In this document: positions 8,211-17,147 of the stretch, one piece after another
Layout of the letters: each line of letters opens with the position of its first letter
Numbering within the stretch: the stretch's first letter is position 1
Assembly: GCA_022360055.1 (NCBI GenBank)
Contig: JAKSDO010000066.1
Location: 1 to 64,000 of the forward strand
Length of the DNA stretch: 64,000 bases
DNA from: Cytophagales bacterium
Lineage (GTDB): Bacteria; Bacteroidota; Bacteroidia; Cytophagales; Cyclobacteriaceae
Direction: 5' to 3'
The notes under the pieces: generated by a model
Seen by the model: only the letters and a program-made list of their open reading frames with translations
Database searches by the model: none
Told to the model about the DNA's origin: nothing
Program-made: the position numbers and the translations under genes

Positions 8211-8814
8211 CGAATTAAAAAGCGCTTTGGAATTGGTCTCAGCGCCAGACCGACTTAAACATTCGGGAAAGCAAATGATAAATTCTTCAAATTTCATTGC
8301 GCATCTGAAAAAAGCCGACACCAGACATAAGGTCCTGCTCAGGCGCTTTTATATTACATATTTTGTGATTGCGGCTTTCTATTTGGGCCTGTTCGTTTTA
8401 AATCCGGATCCGGAATTGAAATTCAGCGATCGAGTCAACGGTTCGCTATTATTTTTGGGAATATTGCTTTTTGCTGTTTTGGGAAAAATAAAATTTACCG
8501 AGTTGAAACACGTCAGGTATGAAGAGCCTTCTTTGGTGTTTCTCAAAAAAGCTCTGGATCGATACAAATTCTGGGCAAAGGAAATGAACTACGGGCTGGT
8601 GTTAGTTGCTGTGATCAATATCGGTTCGTGCCGCAGCTATGTGACCAACTATTCCTATTTTGAGAGTACCGTTACAAATATTGTCGCTTTCGAGCTCGTG
8701 TTTTTCACCGCAGTAGGAATTGCGGTCTTCGTCGGTTACCGGCATTGGAGTATACATAAAAAACCCGTGGCCGACGAAATCAGGACGCTCCTGGGGGAGA
8801 TGAAGCAAGTATGA
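8200..8814 (+). CDS. Membrane protein coupled to the sigma factor, possible anti-sigma
   Basis: A 204-aa protein with a soluble N-terminal segment of about 50 residues (MEISELKSALELVSAPDRLK), followed by four hydrophobic segments at roughly 53-73, 88-105, 132-152 and 163-183, and a short charged tail. Its start overlaps the sigma gene's end, implying translational coupling. A cytosolic N-terminus next to TM helices suits a membrane-bound sigma regulator, but no zinc-finger or other anti-sigma motif is visible, so this role is inferred from context. Confidence 0.7.
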   Translation: MEISELKSALELVSAPDRLKHSGKQMINSSNFIAHLKKADTRHKVLLRRFYITYFVIAAFYLGLFVLNPDPELKFSDRVNGSLLFLGILLFAVLGKIKFTELKHVRYEEPSLVFLKKALDRYKFWAKEMNYGLVLVAVINIGSCRSYVTNYSYFESTVTNIVAFELVFFTAVGIAVFVGYRHWSIHKKPVADEIRTLLGEMKQV

Positions 8815-9188
8815 AAAATGGCCATTTAACGGCCTTACAGAAATTCCGGAACCAACTCCCCATGCGCTCCATGTAAGATGTTTTGCCCAACGGCCGGCAA
8901 ACATATAGAATTTTCTGTCTTTTGCTTTAATTACCGTCCCCCGTATAATCCGATCACAGCTTTGAATAAACCCTCCTCCGGAGCATCTGTCCTGTTCTGA
9001 AAGTCTGCACCATCATTTTTTTGACCACAGATATTTCAACTGTATACGAATACCTCGATGACACCTGTAGTTTCATACTTCTGACTCCCTTATTCATAAA
9101 AAAGTATCCCCAAAAACTCAAAAGTGTATTTTCAATAATTCTACCGCTCCTTCTTCCCCGGTAACAATAGAAAAATTACTTTCGGCGT
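8815..9188 (+). other. Gene-free stretch with possible minus-strand coding relics
   Basis: No convincing full gene. Reading leftwards, two short protein-like tails ending in stops are visible. One follows the hydrolase with an ATGA overlap (MNAESNFSIVTGEEGAVELL, 24 codons). The other lies near 8935-9020 (DGADFQNRTDAPEEGLFKAV, then a stop). They look like 3' ends of decayed genes, but neither can be named. Confidence 0.3.
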
Positions 9189-11267
9189 TCATTTGTTCAT
9201 AAGCTTTTTTTGTAAACCTATAAGTCTCGGATACGGTGGATTTTTCTGTAATTTTCCCTGATGGTCTACCGCATTAATGATCCCTACTTTTTTCGGAGCA
9301 ATGGAAACAACCAAATCCGGTAAATCGTAGTGCTCCAACTGCCCGGCAACGGCAAACGGAACGCATGCGGGGTCATAGTCCTGATTTTCCGCTACAGACT
9401 TAAATGATAAAATTGGATTGATCATGGTAATTTCTTTAAAATCAACTCCGAAAGAAGCTGCGTGCAATAAGCTGGAATTGAATGGCCCCGTAGATATACC
9501 ACTCATCTCCGATGCTCCATACAATTCATTGCAATGAAATATAACTTTCTCCATTGCTTCGGCATGGATTGCTACCATACTTTTTCCATTCATTATACCT
9601 GCAAACCACTGATTGAACGACGTATTGTTGAAATAGGCATCTCCGCGAAGATATCCGGGGCCCAATTCACCGTAACCCGGCATATCGGGGACAATCACCC
9701 GCACTCCTCGTCGTATCAATTGCAGTGGAATTTGGTGTGCCTTATCCGACTTTTTATCCTTTATGTCGTCGAGGTAGAGCACAGATTTCGCAGCTATATT
9801 CTTAGGATTAAATACGATAAATGGCAAAACGACTCCATCTTCGCATTCGATTATGTACTTCTCCAAAAAATGGTCTTCAAATGCTGTTTTCCCGCCGTAA
9901 ATCAGTTTACCGTAACTTTTTACATTTTCGTACCCGGTCAATTCCAGGGAGGCCCTCTTTACGTTCAGTATATGGGCGGGCAGCTTATCCCTGCTTTTTT
10001 CAAGTTTTTCACAATTCTTCCGAGCAAGGCCGCGGTTTATATCAAAAAGGAATTTGGAGCCTATTGAGGTGGATATTTGTCCGGTTTCTGTTACATACAA
10101 TTCTTCTACAGGAAAAATCTTCACATTCAAATCCCGGTTGGAGCCCGGATTATTAAGGTGTTCCTGAAAAAAAGCATACATAGCTTCACGGTTTTTCCTG
10201 GTTGACTCATGACCGGCATCGTCCTCAACCATTTGAATATTTTCGGCCTTCCCCAATGCTTCATAGGCGGTTCTGGCTTCTTCAAAGGTTGCCCTGGAAC
10301 CTTCAATGCTGAATATATCCCTGGTGGTAGTAATCATCAATGTGGGTTTTGGCGCCCGAACTTCCAGCAAATCCGCAAGATCGTATCCTTCGACAATCCC
10401 GCGATAAAAATTTTGTTCGGCATCCTGGGGGCCCCTCGATTTCCATAAATATTCCAGGGATGTAATATAGCACTCCGGCGCCGAAGCTTTTATGCGTTCG
10501 TCAAACGCCGCAATATACGGAGTCTGTGTGCCGCCACCGGAGCGCCCTGTGATCCCAATACGTTCCGGATCCACTTCCTCGCGAGTAAGTAAATAATCGA
10601 CACAACGGATCCCGTCCCAAATCATATACCTGGCTGCTGAAGCGCCATTGATAAAAAGCTGAGCGCCGGGATACGAATGTTCATGCGTAGGTCCGAACTT
10701 TGATGCCCCGCGCGCTTCATCAAAATATTGCAATCGCTCCCCCTGACCAATCGGATCGAAGGCAAAGACTGCAAATCCCTTTTTCACGAGATTTATGATC
10801 ACATGCTGATAAGTATCGCTGCGAAAAGCAAGGTTGCTATGCCCGCTACAATAAATAATGGCGGGTAATTTTTTCTTTTTCCCTTTTGGGAGATAGAAAG
10901 CGGCTGTAACTTTATACCCGGGCATAGATTCGAAATACAATTTCTCAACAGTAAAATCATCCCTTTTTACCTTACCGGTTATTACCGGATTGAGCGGAGT
11001 TTTTTCCGGAAATGGCCCTACTAAACTGCCGAGCATCTCCTTGACTTCCAACCGCCTCACGTTCCATTCGTCGGCAGATGAAAGTTGAGCTATTCTGTCT
11101 TTTCTTTTATCCAAATAATCAAATGCTATGTCACATTGTTGCTTGTAAAGCGTGTTCTCGGCATCCGAATAGTACTTCCAATAATTCAGTGCCGAATAAT
11201 CTGTTTGAGCGACAGACCCAACAGCGGATAAAATAGCGGCTAAAATCAAAAAGTGTACAATTCTCAT
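9189..11267 (-). CDS. Secreted alpha/beta-hydrolase with duplicated hydrolase-like halves
   Basis: Using ATG at 11267 (alternatively 11276) gives MRIVHFLILAAILSAVGSVA, a clean signal peptide; the longer frame to 11366 would place charged sequence before it. The first half has a complete hydrolase triad setting: GRSGGGTQ with Ser near residue 243, an Asp in ITTTRDIF, and a His in DDAGHEST. This is the family of acetyl-xylan-esterase-like and prolyl-oligopeptidase-like enzymes. The second half (from about residue 420) repeats a hydrolase-like pattern (VRVIVPDMPGYGELGPGYLR) without an obvious nucleophile elbow, so it is probably non-catalytic. Neighbouring sugar-acid and fucosidase genes suggest carbohydrate ester cleavage, which is inference. 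Confidence 0.8.
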   Translation of the reverse strand: MRIVHFLILAAILSAVGSVAQTDYSALNYWKYYSDAENTLYKQQCDIAFDYLDKRKDRIAQLSSADEWNVRRLEVKEMLGSLVGPFPEKTPLNPVITGKVKRDDFTVEKLYFESMPGYKVTAAFYLPKGKKKKLPAIIYCSGHSNLAFRSDTYQHVIINLVKKGFAVFAFDPIGQGERLQYFDEARGASKFGPTHEHSYPGAQLFINGASAARYMIWDGIRCVDYLLTREEVDPERIGITGRSGGGTQTPYIAAFDERIKASAPECYITSLEYLWKSRGPQDAEQNFYRGIVEGYDLADLLEVRAPKPTLMITTTRDIFSIEGSRATFEEARTAYEALGKAENIQMVEDDAGHESTRKNREAMYAFFQEHLNNPGSNRDLNVKIFPVEELYVTETGQISTSIGSKFLFDINRGLARKNCEKLEKSRDKLPAHILNVKRASLELTGYENVKSYGKLIYGGKTAFEDHFLEKYIIECEDGVVLPFIVFNPKNIAAKSVLYLDDIKDKKSDKAHQIPLQLIRRGVRVIVPDMPGYGELGPGYLRGDAYFNNTSFNQWFAGIMNGKSMVAIHAEAMEKVIFHCNELYGASEMSGISTGPFNSSLLHAASFGVDFKEITMINPILSFKSVAENQDYDPACVPFAVAGQLEHYDLPDLVVSIAPKKVGIINAVDHQGKLQKNPPYPRLIGLQKKLMNK

Positions 11268-11507
11268 AATTTGCATTTTTTTATTCCCGGGTGAACCCCG
11301 CATTTTACGAAAAAGCCCGTCTACCGGAACGTCAGATTCCGTGCCTCGCCGGAGATCACAGTTCATCTGAAAAACTCATGGAACCTGCCCGGCAGCATAA
11401 CCAACCTGCTTTTTTCAATTCTTATTATTTTTTACCGTTCAATTGTACCCGGGGGCGCAGGATTAAAATACTTCCCGGAGATTCATTGAAATTGCATGTT
11501 TAGTTCA

Positions 11508-12359
11508 TTATTTATATGAAACTACCTTTTGACGTGAGGAGCCTAATCCTTCAATTCCCAATTCAACCACATCTCCGGCCTTCAAAAACCGGGCAGGTTT
11601 AAATCCCATCCCAACTCCGGACGGTGTGCCGGTGGAAATAATATCTCCGGGCAAAAGCGTCATATAGCTGCTGATATGGCTCAATAGCTGTGGTATCTTA
11701 AAAATCAGATCCGAAGTATTGCTTTCCTGAACCCGCATTCCATTCACTTCAAGCCACAATTTCAGATGGTGAGGGTCTGCGATCTCATCCTTGGTGGCCA
11801 TGAACGGACCAATTGGCGCAAATGTGTCTGCGCTTTTACCCTTTACCCATTGTCCGCCGTGTTCAAGCTGAAACTCACGTTCGCTGTAATCGTTGTGCAG
11901 GACATAACCGGCAATATGATCGTAGGCACTTGATTCATTTACATATTTGGCTTTTTTACCGATTACCAGGGCGAGTTCGACTTCCCAATCTGTTTTTTTA
12001 CTATTCCGTGGAATCACCAGATCGTCATTAGGCCCGACAATCGCAGACGTCGCCTTAAAGAAGACTACCGGCTGCTCTGGAACATCCATTCCGCTTTCTT
12101 TCGCATGTCCGGCATAATTGAGCCCGACACAAACAATCTTTGAAGGACGCGCCGTTGGAGGCCCAAGGCGCTCATCATCACTTGCCAAAGGGCAGGAATC
12201 GATATTTTTCCGCAGCCATTCATCAAGGAGCTCAATACCGTTGTTCCCGAAAAAGTTTTCGTCATAATCGAAAACAAAGTTGCTAACGTCAAACCTTTTT
12301 CCCGCCAGCATCACTCCGGGCTTTTCCTGCCCGGGTTTCCCAAATCGAATCAATTTCAT
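11508..12359 (-). CDS. Fumarylacetoacetate hydrolase family protein (sugar-acid diketo hydrolase type)
   Basis: A 283-aa cytosolic enzyme, counted from ATG 12359 rather than the TTG six bases upstream. The FAH fold is clear: CVGLNYAGHAKESG, the metal-binding Glu in TDWEVELALVIGKKA, then YSEREFQ and GDIISTGTPSGVGMG. Homologues of this length hydrolyse 2,4-diketo-3-deoxy-L-rhamnonate or -fuconate in non-phosphorylating sugar pathways; others are oxaloacetate decarboxylases. A nearby alpha-L-fucosidase remnant favours L-fucose or rhamnose breakdown. Substrate choice is an inference. Confidence 0.88.
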   Translation of the reverse strand: MKLIRFGKPGQEKPGVMLAGKRFDVSNFVFDYDENFFGNNGIELLDEWLRKNIDSCPLASDDERLGPPTARPSKIVCVGLNYAGHAKESGMDVPEQPVVFFKATSAIVGPNDDLVIPRNSKKTDWEVELALVIGKKAKYVNESSAYDHIAGYVLHNDYSEREFQLEHGGQWVKGKSADTFAPIGPFMATKDEIADPHHLKLWLEVNGMRVQESNTSDLIFKIPQLLSHISSYMTLLPGDIISTGTPSGVGMGFKPARFLKAGDVVELGIEGLGSSRQKVVSYK

Positions 12360-12507
12360 AATCAATATTTTGCAAAAATTCTATCCGGCAGTCGAAATAC
12401 CTGTACGAAGGTAAACTACTTGACCAATTATGCCTAATACAAGAACGGATTATTGAATTGGCTCTGCCCTGCAGATCACTTTATCTATAATCCCAATTAG
12501 CCCTTAA

Positions 12508-12762
12508 ATAAAAAGTATCATTTCGAACGGAGTGAGAAATCCGGTTCAATCAACACCGGGCCGCCACGAATAAGCCAGATCTCTCCTGACGTACTAATGC
12601 ACAATATTTGCAAAGGTCGGATGATCAATAACGATCGACATTGAAGTCACTTTCTTACTCAGCAGGTTTGTATTACCAATTACGTTCATTTTGGCTAAAT
12701 TGATTTGTACTGATATTGGCTTACCGATGACAAATACATCGTTTTATGATCAACTTAACACC
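12508..12762 (+). repeat. Dispersed repeat, copy A (interrupted)
   Basis: The left block (about 12508-12594) contains TCATTTCGAACGGAGTGAGA, GGTTCAATCAACACCGGGCC and CACGAATAAGCCAGATCTC, ending CCTGACGT. The right block (12726-12762) resumes with GATGACAAATACATCGTTTT and TTAACACC, matching the end of copy C at 26.5 kb. About 130 bp of unrelated sequence separates the blocks. Other copies are at 18410-18516 and 26271-26514. Confidence 0.75.
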
Positions 12763-12791
12763 AGGACAAAACCTGATGACGTTTCGCACCA

Positions 12792-12968
12792 TCATAACTT
12801 CCCTTTGCCGTCAGAAAGCCCGGCTTTCCGACCCAATTTGAGTACCTTCTCTTCTATACTCATGGCGTCAGAGGTTTTTGGGGTTGTGACACCCGAATGC
12901 CGGTCCTCACCTTGGTATTCTTGGGCAAACGTTGTAACAGCCGCCATAAAGTCGCGGAGAACAATCAC
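12792..12968 (-). pseudogene. Possible decayed ORF downstream of the fucosidase fragment
   Basis: Reading leftwards, an open frame follows the fucosidase stop in the same frame and ends at 12792; from GTG 12968 it has 58 codons. Its content (DFMAAVTTFAQEYQGEDRHS, TTPKTSDAMSIEEKVLKLGR) is protein-like, not random. I do not recognise it. It may be the tail of a lost gene fused here by deletion, or a small gene. Confidence 0.3.
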
Positions 12969-13058
12969 ATAAGCTATTACCCTATTTATCTGCTCCCTAC
13001 CATAATCTCCTATGAAAATTACACGTTCTTTTATCCGAAAGAAACTAAACCGAATCGT

Positions 13059-13619
13059 TTACTCCTCTAATTCAATTCTAAGGGCATGTGCATAATCCGT
13101 AGGTTTAAGCTTAGGGAAACTTACTTCCAGCCCGTCCGCAGTATGCGTCCATAGCAGTTTTTCGTCTGATCCCAGCATCGAAACATCGGATACCCTGAAG
13201 TCTTCCTTGATTGATTCGATGATCACTCCTTTATCGTCCCAGTCCAGTGAAATGGCATAGACAACATTTCCTTTTTGTGTGAAACGAATATCCCGAGCCG
13301 TATAAACCGATTCTTGATTATCGGAAAAAGCTCCGGAGGTGCCTTTCACATCACCTTCAACCGCCGCTATCCAGGGACGGGTGCTGTAAATTGCCTCCGG
13401 GCTTGCTTTAAGGAATGGTACAGGTATTTCCAACTCCTGTTTTTTGACCCGGATGACCCGCTTTCCCAAACTGTTTTCCCTTACCGGGCCGATTATCCCA
13501 TCCCTGATAAACCAGCATTTGAAATTATCCGTTGACACCCTCGATAGCATCTGCCTTACGCTTCCAATGCCCGATGGGACCCGGACGCATGCAGACAACT
13601 TTAACCTGTTATCATCCAA
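13059..13619 (-). pseudogene. Alpha-L-fucosidase (GH29) C-terminal fragment
   Basis: The last ~115 residues match the end of GH29 fucosidases: SPEAIYSTRPWIAAVEGD, TARDIRFTQKGNVVYAISLD, a MLGSDEKLLWTHTADGLEV segment, and a final beta-sandwich. The catalytic barrel with the Asp nucleophile, normally ~330 residues, is absent. The first ~70 residues of this 186-aa frame are basic and do not resemble a fucosidase, so they are probably out-of-context sequence brought in at the deletion junction. No signal peptide is present. This is a remnant with no catalytic capacity. Confidence 0.75.
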
Positions 13620-14025
13620 TCTTTCTTCTGCCGTCGCTTAGGCCGCCACCGAAGCAACGCTCCTTGCCTCATTCCGTAATGACCGGACCTCAATAATATA
13701 TCAGATGTTTCTTAAATGTGAACGAAACTTCACTCAAATGAAATTAAAGTAAAATTTACTTTTTTTCAAAAAACATGATTTAGATCAGTTTTAGAAGACG
13801 ATATGCGGTATATATTTACGCGACTTTAAAATCTTCCGTTTACTAACGATGATTATAAGGATCGCATATGATCGGAATTGGATTTTAAATATTGGTCACG
13901 CTTATTTGGTTGATGAACTGCAAAGGAAGAATCCCGACGATTATTAATGCAGATGAAAGCAATTGAAAAGTGACCGGCTTGGAGTAGAATAAAAAGTTAT
14001 ACTTTCTAATTTAAATAACAGTAAA
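13620..14025 (+). other. Intergenic stretch with a possible 32-codon ORF
   Basis: This AT-rich region has no recognised gene. A short plus-strand frame at 13849-13947 encodes MIIRIAYDRNWILNIGHAYL and twelve more residues. It has protein-like composition but may be a relic. Nothing else is supported. Confidence 0.25.
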
Positions 14026-14100
14026 ATGCATGCATTTATAATTATGGCTCTTGTTGCATGTTTTGCAGTTGTAGCCGAAGAGATCAAAAGGAAGTTTTAA
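14026..14100 (+). CDS. Candidate 24-aa hydrophobic small protein
   Basis: ATG at 14026 opens a 24-codon frame: a hydrophobic segment (MHAFIIMALVACFAVVAEEI) followed by a basic end (KRKF). This is the layout of a single-span membrane microprotein with a cytosolic positive tail. A strong intrinsic terminator 38 bp downstream on the same strand shows that something is transcribed rightwards here, and no other plus-strand frame explains it. Unnamed; short frames arise by chance, so confidence is limited. Confidence 0.4.
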   Translation: MHAFIIMALVACFAVVAEEIKRKF

Positions 14101-14138
14101 TACTTAGTAATACAAAACATTTATTAAAACCGTTTAAA

Positions 14139-14162
14139 GGCCCTGTAAATCAGGGCTTTTTT
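14139..14162 (+). terminator. Intrinsic terminator, rightward
   Basis: Stem GCCCTG/CAGGGC with loop TAAAT is followed by six T on the plus strand. It ends 12 bp before the stop of the converging NHL-repeat gene and matches a transcript from the left, probably carrying the 24-codon ORF. Confidence 0.75.
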
Positions 14163-14174
14163 ATTGGATCAATC

Positions 14175-15245
14175 TTATACCCGTTCCAACTTAATCGGAT
14201 AGGTCTTATTGGCATTCCACTGGCAAACGTATATATTTTTATCCTCGTCAACGCACACATCATGACAGTGCTTGAATACGGGTTGCGATTGGACCATCAA
14301 CTGCAACTCGCCGTTTCTATATTCAGGCGCAGTGCCTCCGGGGTTGGAAACAACCCTGTTATCTTTATCCATAATAGTGACAAAACCGGAATTGTTGGTT
14401 TGGTTTAAATATTTCAATCGCGACCAACAAACACCGGCATAAACATGGTTATCATCGATCACGGCTCTACAGACGAAGGCACCCGGAAGAAATATTGTAC
14501 TCAGGTATTTTCCGTCCAGCGAAAATCGCTTAAAAGAATTGTGTGCCCTTGAGGTACAAAGCAACGCCGGATTGTTTTTATCCCTGGCGTCGATGCAAAC
14601 GCCATGGGCCGTTTGAAATTGATTGTCCTCATTGCCTTTTCCTCCAAAATGACGTATGTATTTACCCTGCGGGTCATATTGAATAATATGCTGTGATCCG
14701 TATCCGTCGGCCACATATATATCACCATTTGGCCCTATAGCTGTTTCCGTTGGTTTGAAAGGATCCTCCTTTTTATAAATTCCAATTTCGCCGGGATGGC
14801 CGATTGTCATCAGTTTTTTACCATCCAGTGTGGTTTTAAACACTTTCCCTAAATTAGGATCGCATATGAATAAAAACTCTTCGCCTCCCGCATTCCACAG
14901 GGTGAGCCCGTGTCCTCCGGGAAAATCGTGCCCCCAAGAATCCAGGAACTTGCCCGATTTGTCGTAGATGATGATGTTATTTTTCGTCTCATCGGTCACC
15001 ATGATCAATCTTCCTCGTTTATCCATAACCATTTCATGGCAGTTGTTCACGGGTGTTTTGGAGGGGTCCAGATTCCCCCACGAGGTGACTACTTTATACT
15101 TAAAATCTCCATGGCCAATAATCTGGTCTGCTGGCATTTGTTTTGCTCGTAGAATATTGAATGGTGCTGCGATTGAAACAGAAGTTCCGGCAGCGATTAC
15201 ATTTTTTAAGAACTCCCTTCGAGAATTGAGCGGTCGGTTTTTCAT
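14175..15245 (-). CDS. Tat-exported NHL-repeat six-bladed propeller protein
   Basis: A 356-aa protein with a twin-arginine leader (NSRREFLKNVIAAG) followed by a hydrophobic stretch, so it is exported folded. The mature part consists of repeated NHL-type blades, for example KSGKFLDSWGHDFPGGHGL, then PNGDIYVADGYGSQHIIQYD and PQGKYIRHFGGKGNEDNQF. Several His residues at blade ends (HGL, HGV, HDV) recall peptidyl-alpha-hydroxyglycine-lyase-like propellers, which bind metals at the central channel. Enzymatic function is unknown. It stands alone, flanked by gene-poor gaps. Confidence 0.85.
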   Translation of the reverse strand: MKNRPLNSRREFLKNVIAAGTSVSIAAPFNILRAKQMPADQIIGHGDFKYKVVTSWGNLDPSKTPVNNCHEMVMDKRGRLIMVTDETKNNIIIYDKSGKFLDSWGHDFPGGHGLTLWNAGGEEFLFICDPNLGKVFKTTLDGKKLMTIGHPGEIGIYKKEDPFKPTETAIGPNGDIYVADGYGSQHIIQYDPQGKYIRHFGGKGNEDNQFQTAHGVCIDARDKNNPALLCTSRAHNSFKRFSLDGKYLSTIFLPGAFVCRAVIDDNHVYAGVCWSRLKYLNQTNNSGFVTIMDKDNRVVSNPGGTAPEYRNGELQLMVQSQPVFKHCHDVCVDEDKNIYVCQWNANKTYPIKLERV

Positions 15246-15604
15246 GATTGATTGAGTAAAAGGCGGATATGAACCAATACAATTTGAAAATATACTACAA
15301 ATAACCAGCTTAGAAAAGAAAAAACATCAAATTAATCCGGATGATTCATCATCAATCCGTATCAAGAAACAGATCCCTTACTTCGCATTGCTCTCCTACC
15401 CCGGTTTGTGCGGATACCGACGAAGAATAAGAAGTGTGTTCCATTTGGCACCCCAAGGTTCACCTCGTATTTAAGCCGACTGTTACTATGTAAGTGACAA
15501 ATGATTAAACATATGTATTGAAAATCATCTCAGCGCTTGAGCGTTGAAATGATTTTTTTGCGCCCCCTTTGATAAGAGCACTTATTAAAAGTTGTCAAAA
15601 GGAT
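15246..15604. other. Intergenic gap, mostly featureless
   Basis: No gene is supported between the NHL gene's start and the TlpA-like gene's stop. The only clear structure is the hairpin at 15521-15559. Confidence 0.4.
15521..15559 (+). terminator. Probable bidirectional intrinsic terminator
   Basis: AATCATCTCAGCGCT pairs with AGCGTTGAAATGATT (G-T wobble tolerated) over a 2-nt loop. Seven T follow on the plus strand; on the minus strand the 3' side reads TTTTC. It lies 46 bp beyond the stop of the TlpA-like gene transcribed leftwards, which it probably terminates. Confidence 0.6.
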
Positions 15605-16732
15605 CTATTTCTTAATTCCGTCAATGTGATTGCTCAATTTTTGTACAAGACCTCCTTTCCAATATCCCATCCATTTATCGACGATAACGCCCTCCGGATT
15701 TATCAAAATATAAGTTGGGAATCCTCGTATTCCATAGTCAGATGATATGCCGGAATATGTTCCTTTTCCATCGGATATATTGGTCCATGTAATGCTGTCC
15801 TTTTTTAAAGCCTCTTTCCATTGTTTTTCATTGGTGTCCATATTAACTCCGACAATTGTCACAAGCTCACTATATTTTGAGTGCAATTCTTTTGTTTCCG
15901 GATTTGCCAGAATACAGGGTCCGCATGCATAACTCCAGAAATCGAGTAAAATGAATTTATCTTTAAAGTCAGTTAGCAAATATTTTATTCCAGCCGTGTC
16001 GTAGGCTGTAAAATTTACCATATCATCACCTATTTTGGGAATGATTCTTTCTTCAAACGTAGATGCTATACCTTCAGCCAGCAGGCTGTTTTTATATTCC
16101 GGGTTCAGTTTCCCAAATACTTTTTTTATCCTGTCTTTTGAAATTGAAGTATCGTATTTTGCTATTTGATACAGGGCTTTCATGCTACTAATACTATTTG
16201 GGTCATCTTCAATAATTTCAAACTCAATTTTTCGCTGGACACGGGCGATTGAGTCGATCGTATTTAATATTTGTCCGGAGTATTTCCTGTCTTTACGATG
16301 GATATACCTCAATAAAAAAAGGCTGTCCATCATAACTCTATAATCTCTTGTTTCATTTATCAATTTGTTAAGCGCTTTTTGCTCTTTCACTTCGCTGTGA
16401 ACAATCCATGATGATAAATATCTCCCTTTCCCCGTTATTTCTATGTTCCCTTCTTCAACCCATAAATCACACCTCCCAAAGTAATTTTCCATATCCCGCA
16501 TCTTTAAAGACATCCGTGCGGGTTTGTTTTCCAAAGCGGCCGAAAATTTAAAATTCCCGTTAATAATCGTGTCAACGTCTACACGTTTACCGATATCATT
16601 CATCATCAGATAAAGGTCTATAACCGTACTGTCGGTTATTCCTTCAATATTTCCCGTGATCACATAAGAATCGCGTTTTTTCTGACAAGACATTAAGCTG
16701 ATAAGTAAGCACAGTATGAAAGCGTTTTTCAT
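15605..16732 (-). CDS. TlpA-like thioredoxin-fold lipoprotein with DUF4369-type N-terminus
   Basis: A 375-aa protein with leader MKNAFILCLLISLMSC and a lipobox Cys at residue 16. The N-terminal ~100 residues have the beta-rich pattern (YVITGNIEGITDSTVIDLYL) seen in DUF4369 proteins. A helical middle follows, then a thioredoxin domain with the redox motif CGPC at about 270-273 (FWSYACGPC) and the cis-Pro in GFPTYILI. It probably acts as a periplasmic thiol reductase or oxidase. It stands alone, with a terminator downstream. Confidence 0.88.
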   Translation of the reverse strand: MKNAFILCLLISLMSCQKKRDSYVITGNIEGITDSTVIDLYLMMNDIGKRVDVDTIINGNFKFSAALENKPARMSLKMRDMENYFGRCDLWVEEGNIEITGKGRYLSSWIVHSEVKEQKALNKLINETRDYRVMMDSLFLLRYIHRKDRKYSGQILNTIDSIARVQRKIEFEIIEDDPNSISSMKALYQIAKYDTSISKDRIKKVFGKLNPEYKNSLLAEGIASTFEERIIPKIGDDMVNFTAYDTAGIKYLLTDFKDKFILLDFWSYACGPCILANPETKELHSKYSELVTIVGVNMDTNEKQWKEALKKDSITWTNISDGKGTYSGISSDYGIRGFPTYILINPEGVIVDKWMGYWKGGLVQKLSNHIDGIKK

Positions 16733-17147
16733 GATTGATTTGTTTGGATTAAAATTCCTGCGTTTGCTGTCACTTGAAAAATCTATTTTTTACACGGCCC
16801 CCGATAAAACTTTCGGGAATTGTGTGCGTATGTAAAATTCTATTTTGTATATATGATGATTAATAATGAAGAAAAGTTTTAAGTTCTTTAAGCGCTGATG
16901 TGTGTCCTGCTGAATTGAGGATAGGAATGGTACCCAAACCGGTGTCCAAATGAAAGAACTTATAGGTGTTGATCTAAAGATCGCAGCTGTTGTGGTTCAA
17001 ATCCTTTATATTACCGCACCCGAGGCTCTGATTGGATTTTTAACGGATAGGAACTTGTTGGCCAGGACACAGTCCGGGGTTTGAGAGCGAAAACGGGGAA
17101 CAGATCAACCTTTGTGCCGGCAATTTGAAAAGCCGAACTCTTTGTTG
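16733..17147. other. Intergenic gap, nothing recognised
   Basis: About 415 bp without a credible reading frame, RNA gene or terminator on either strand. Base composition resembles other gaps here, consistent with decayed sequence. Confidence 0.4.

Noticed and set aside
12691-12972. A 93-codon plus-strand frame
   Set aside because: Composition is not protein-like and the opposite strand reads better.
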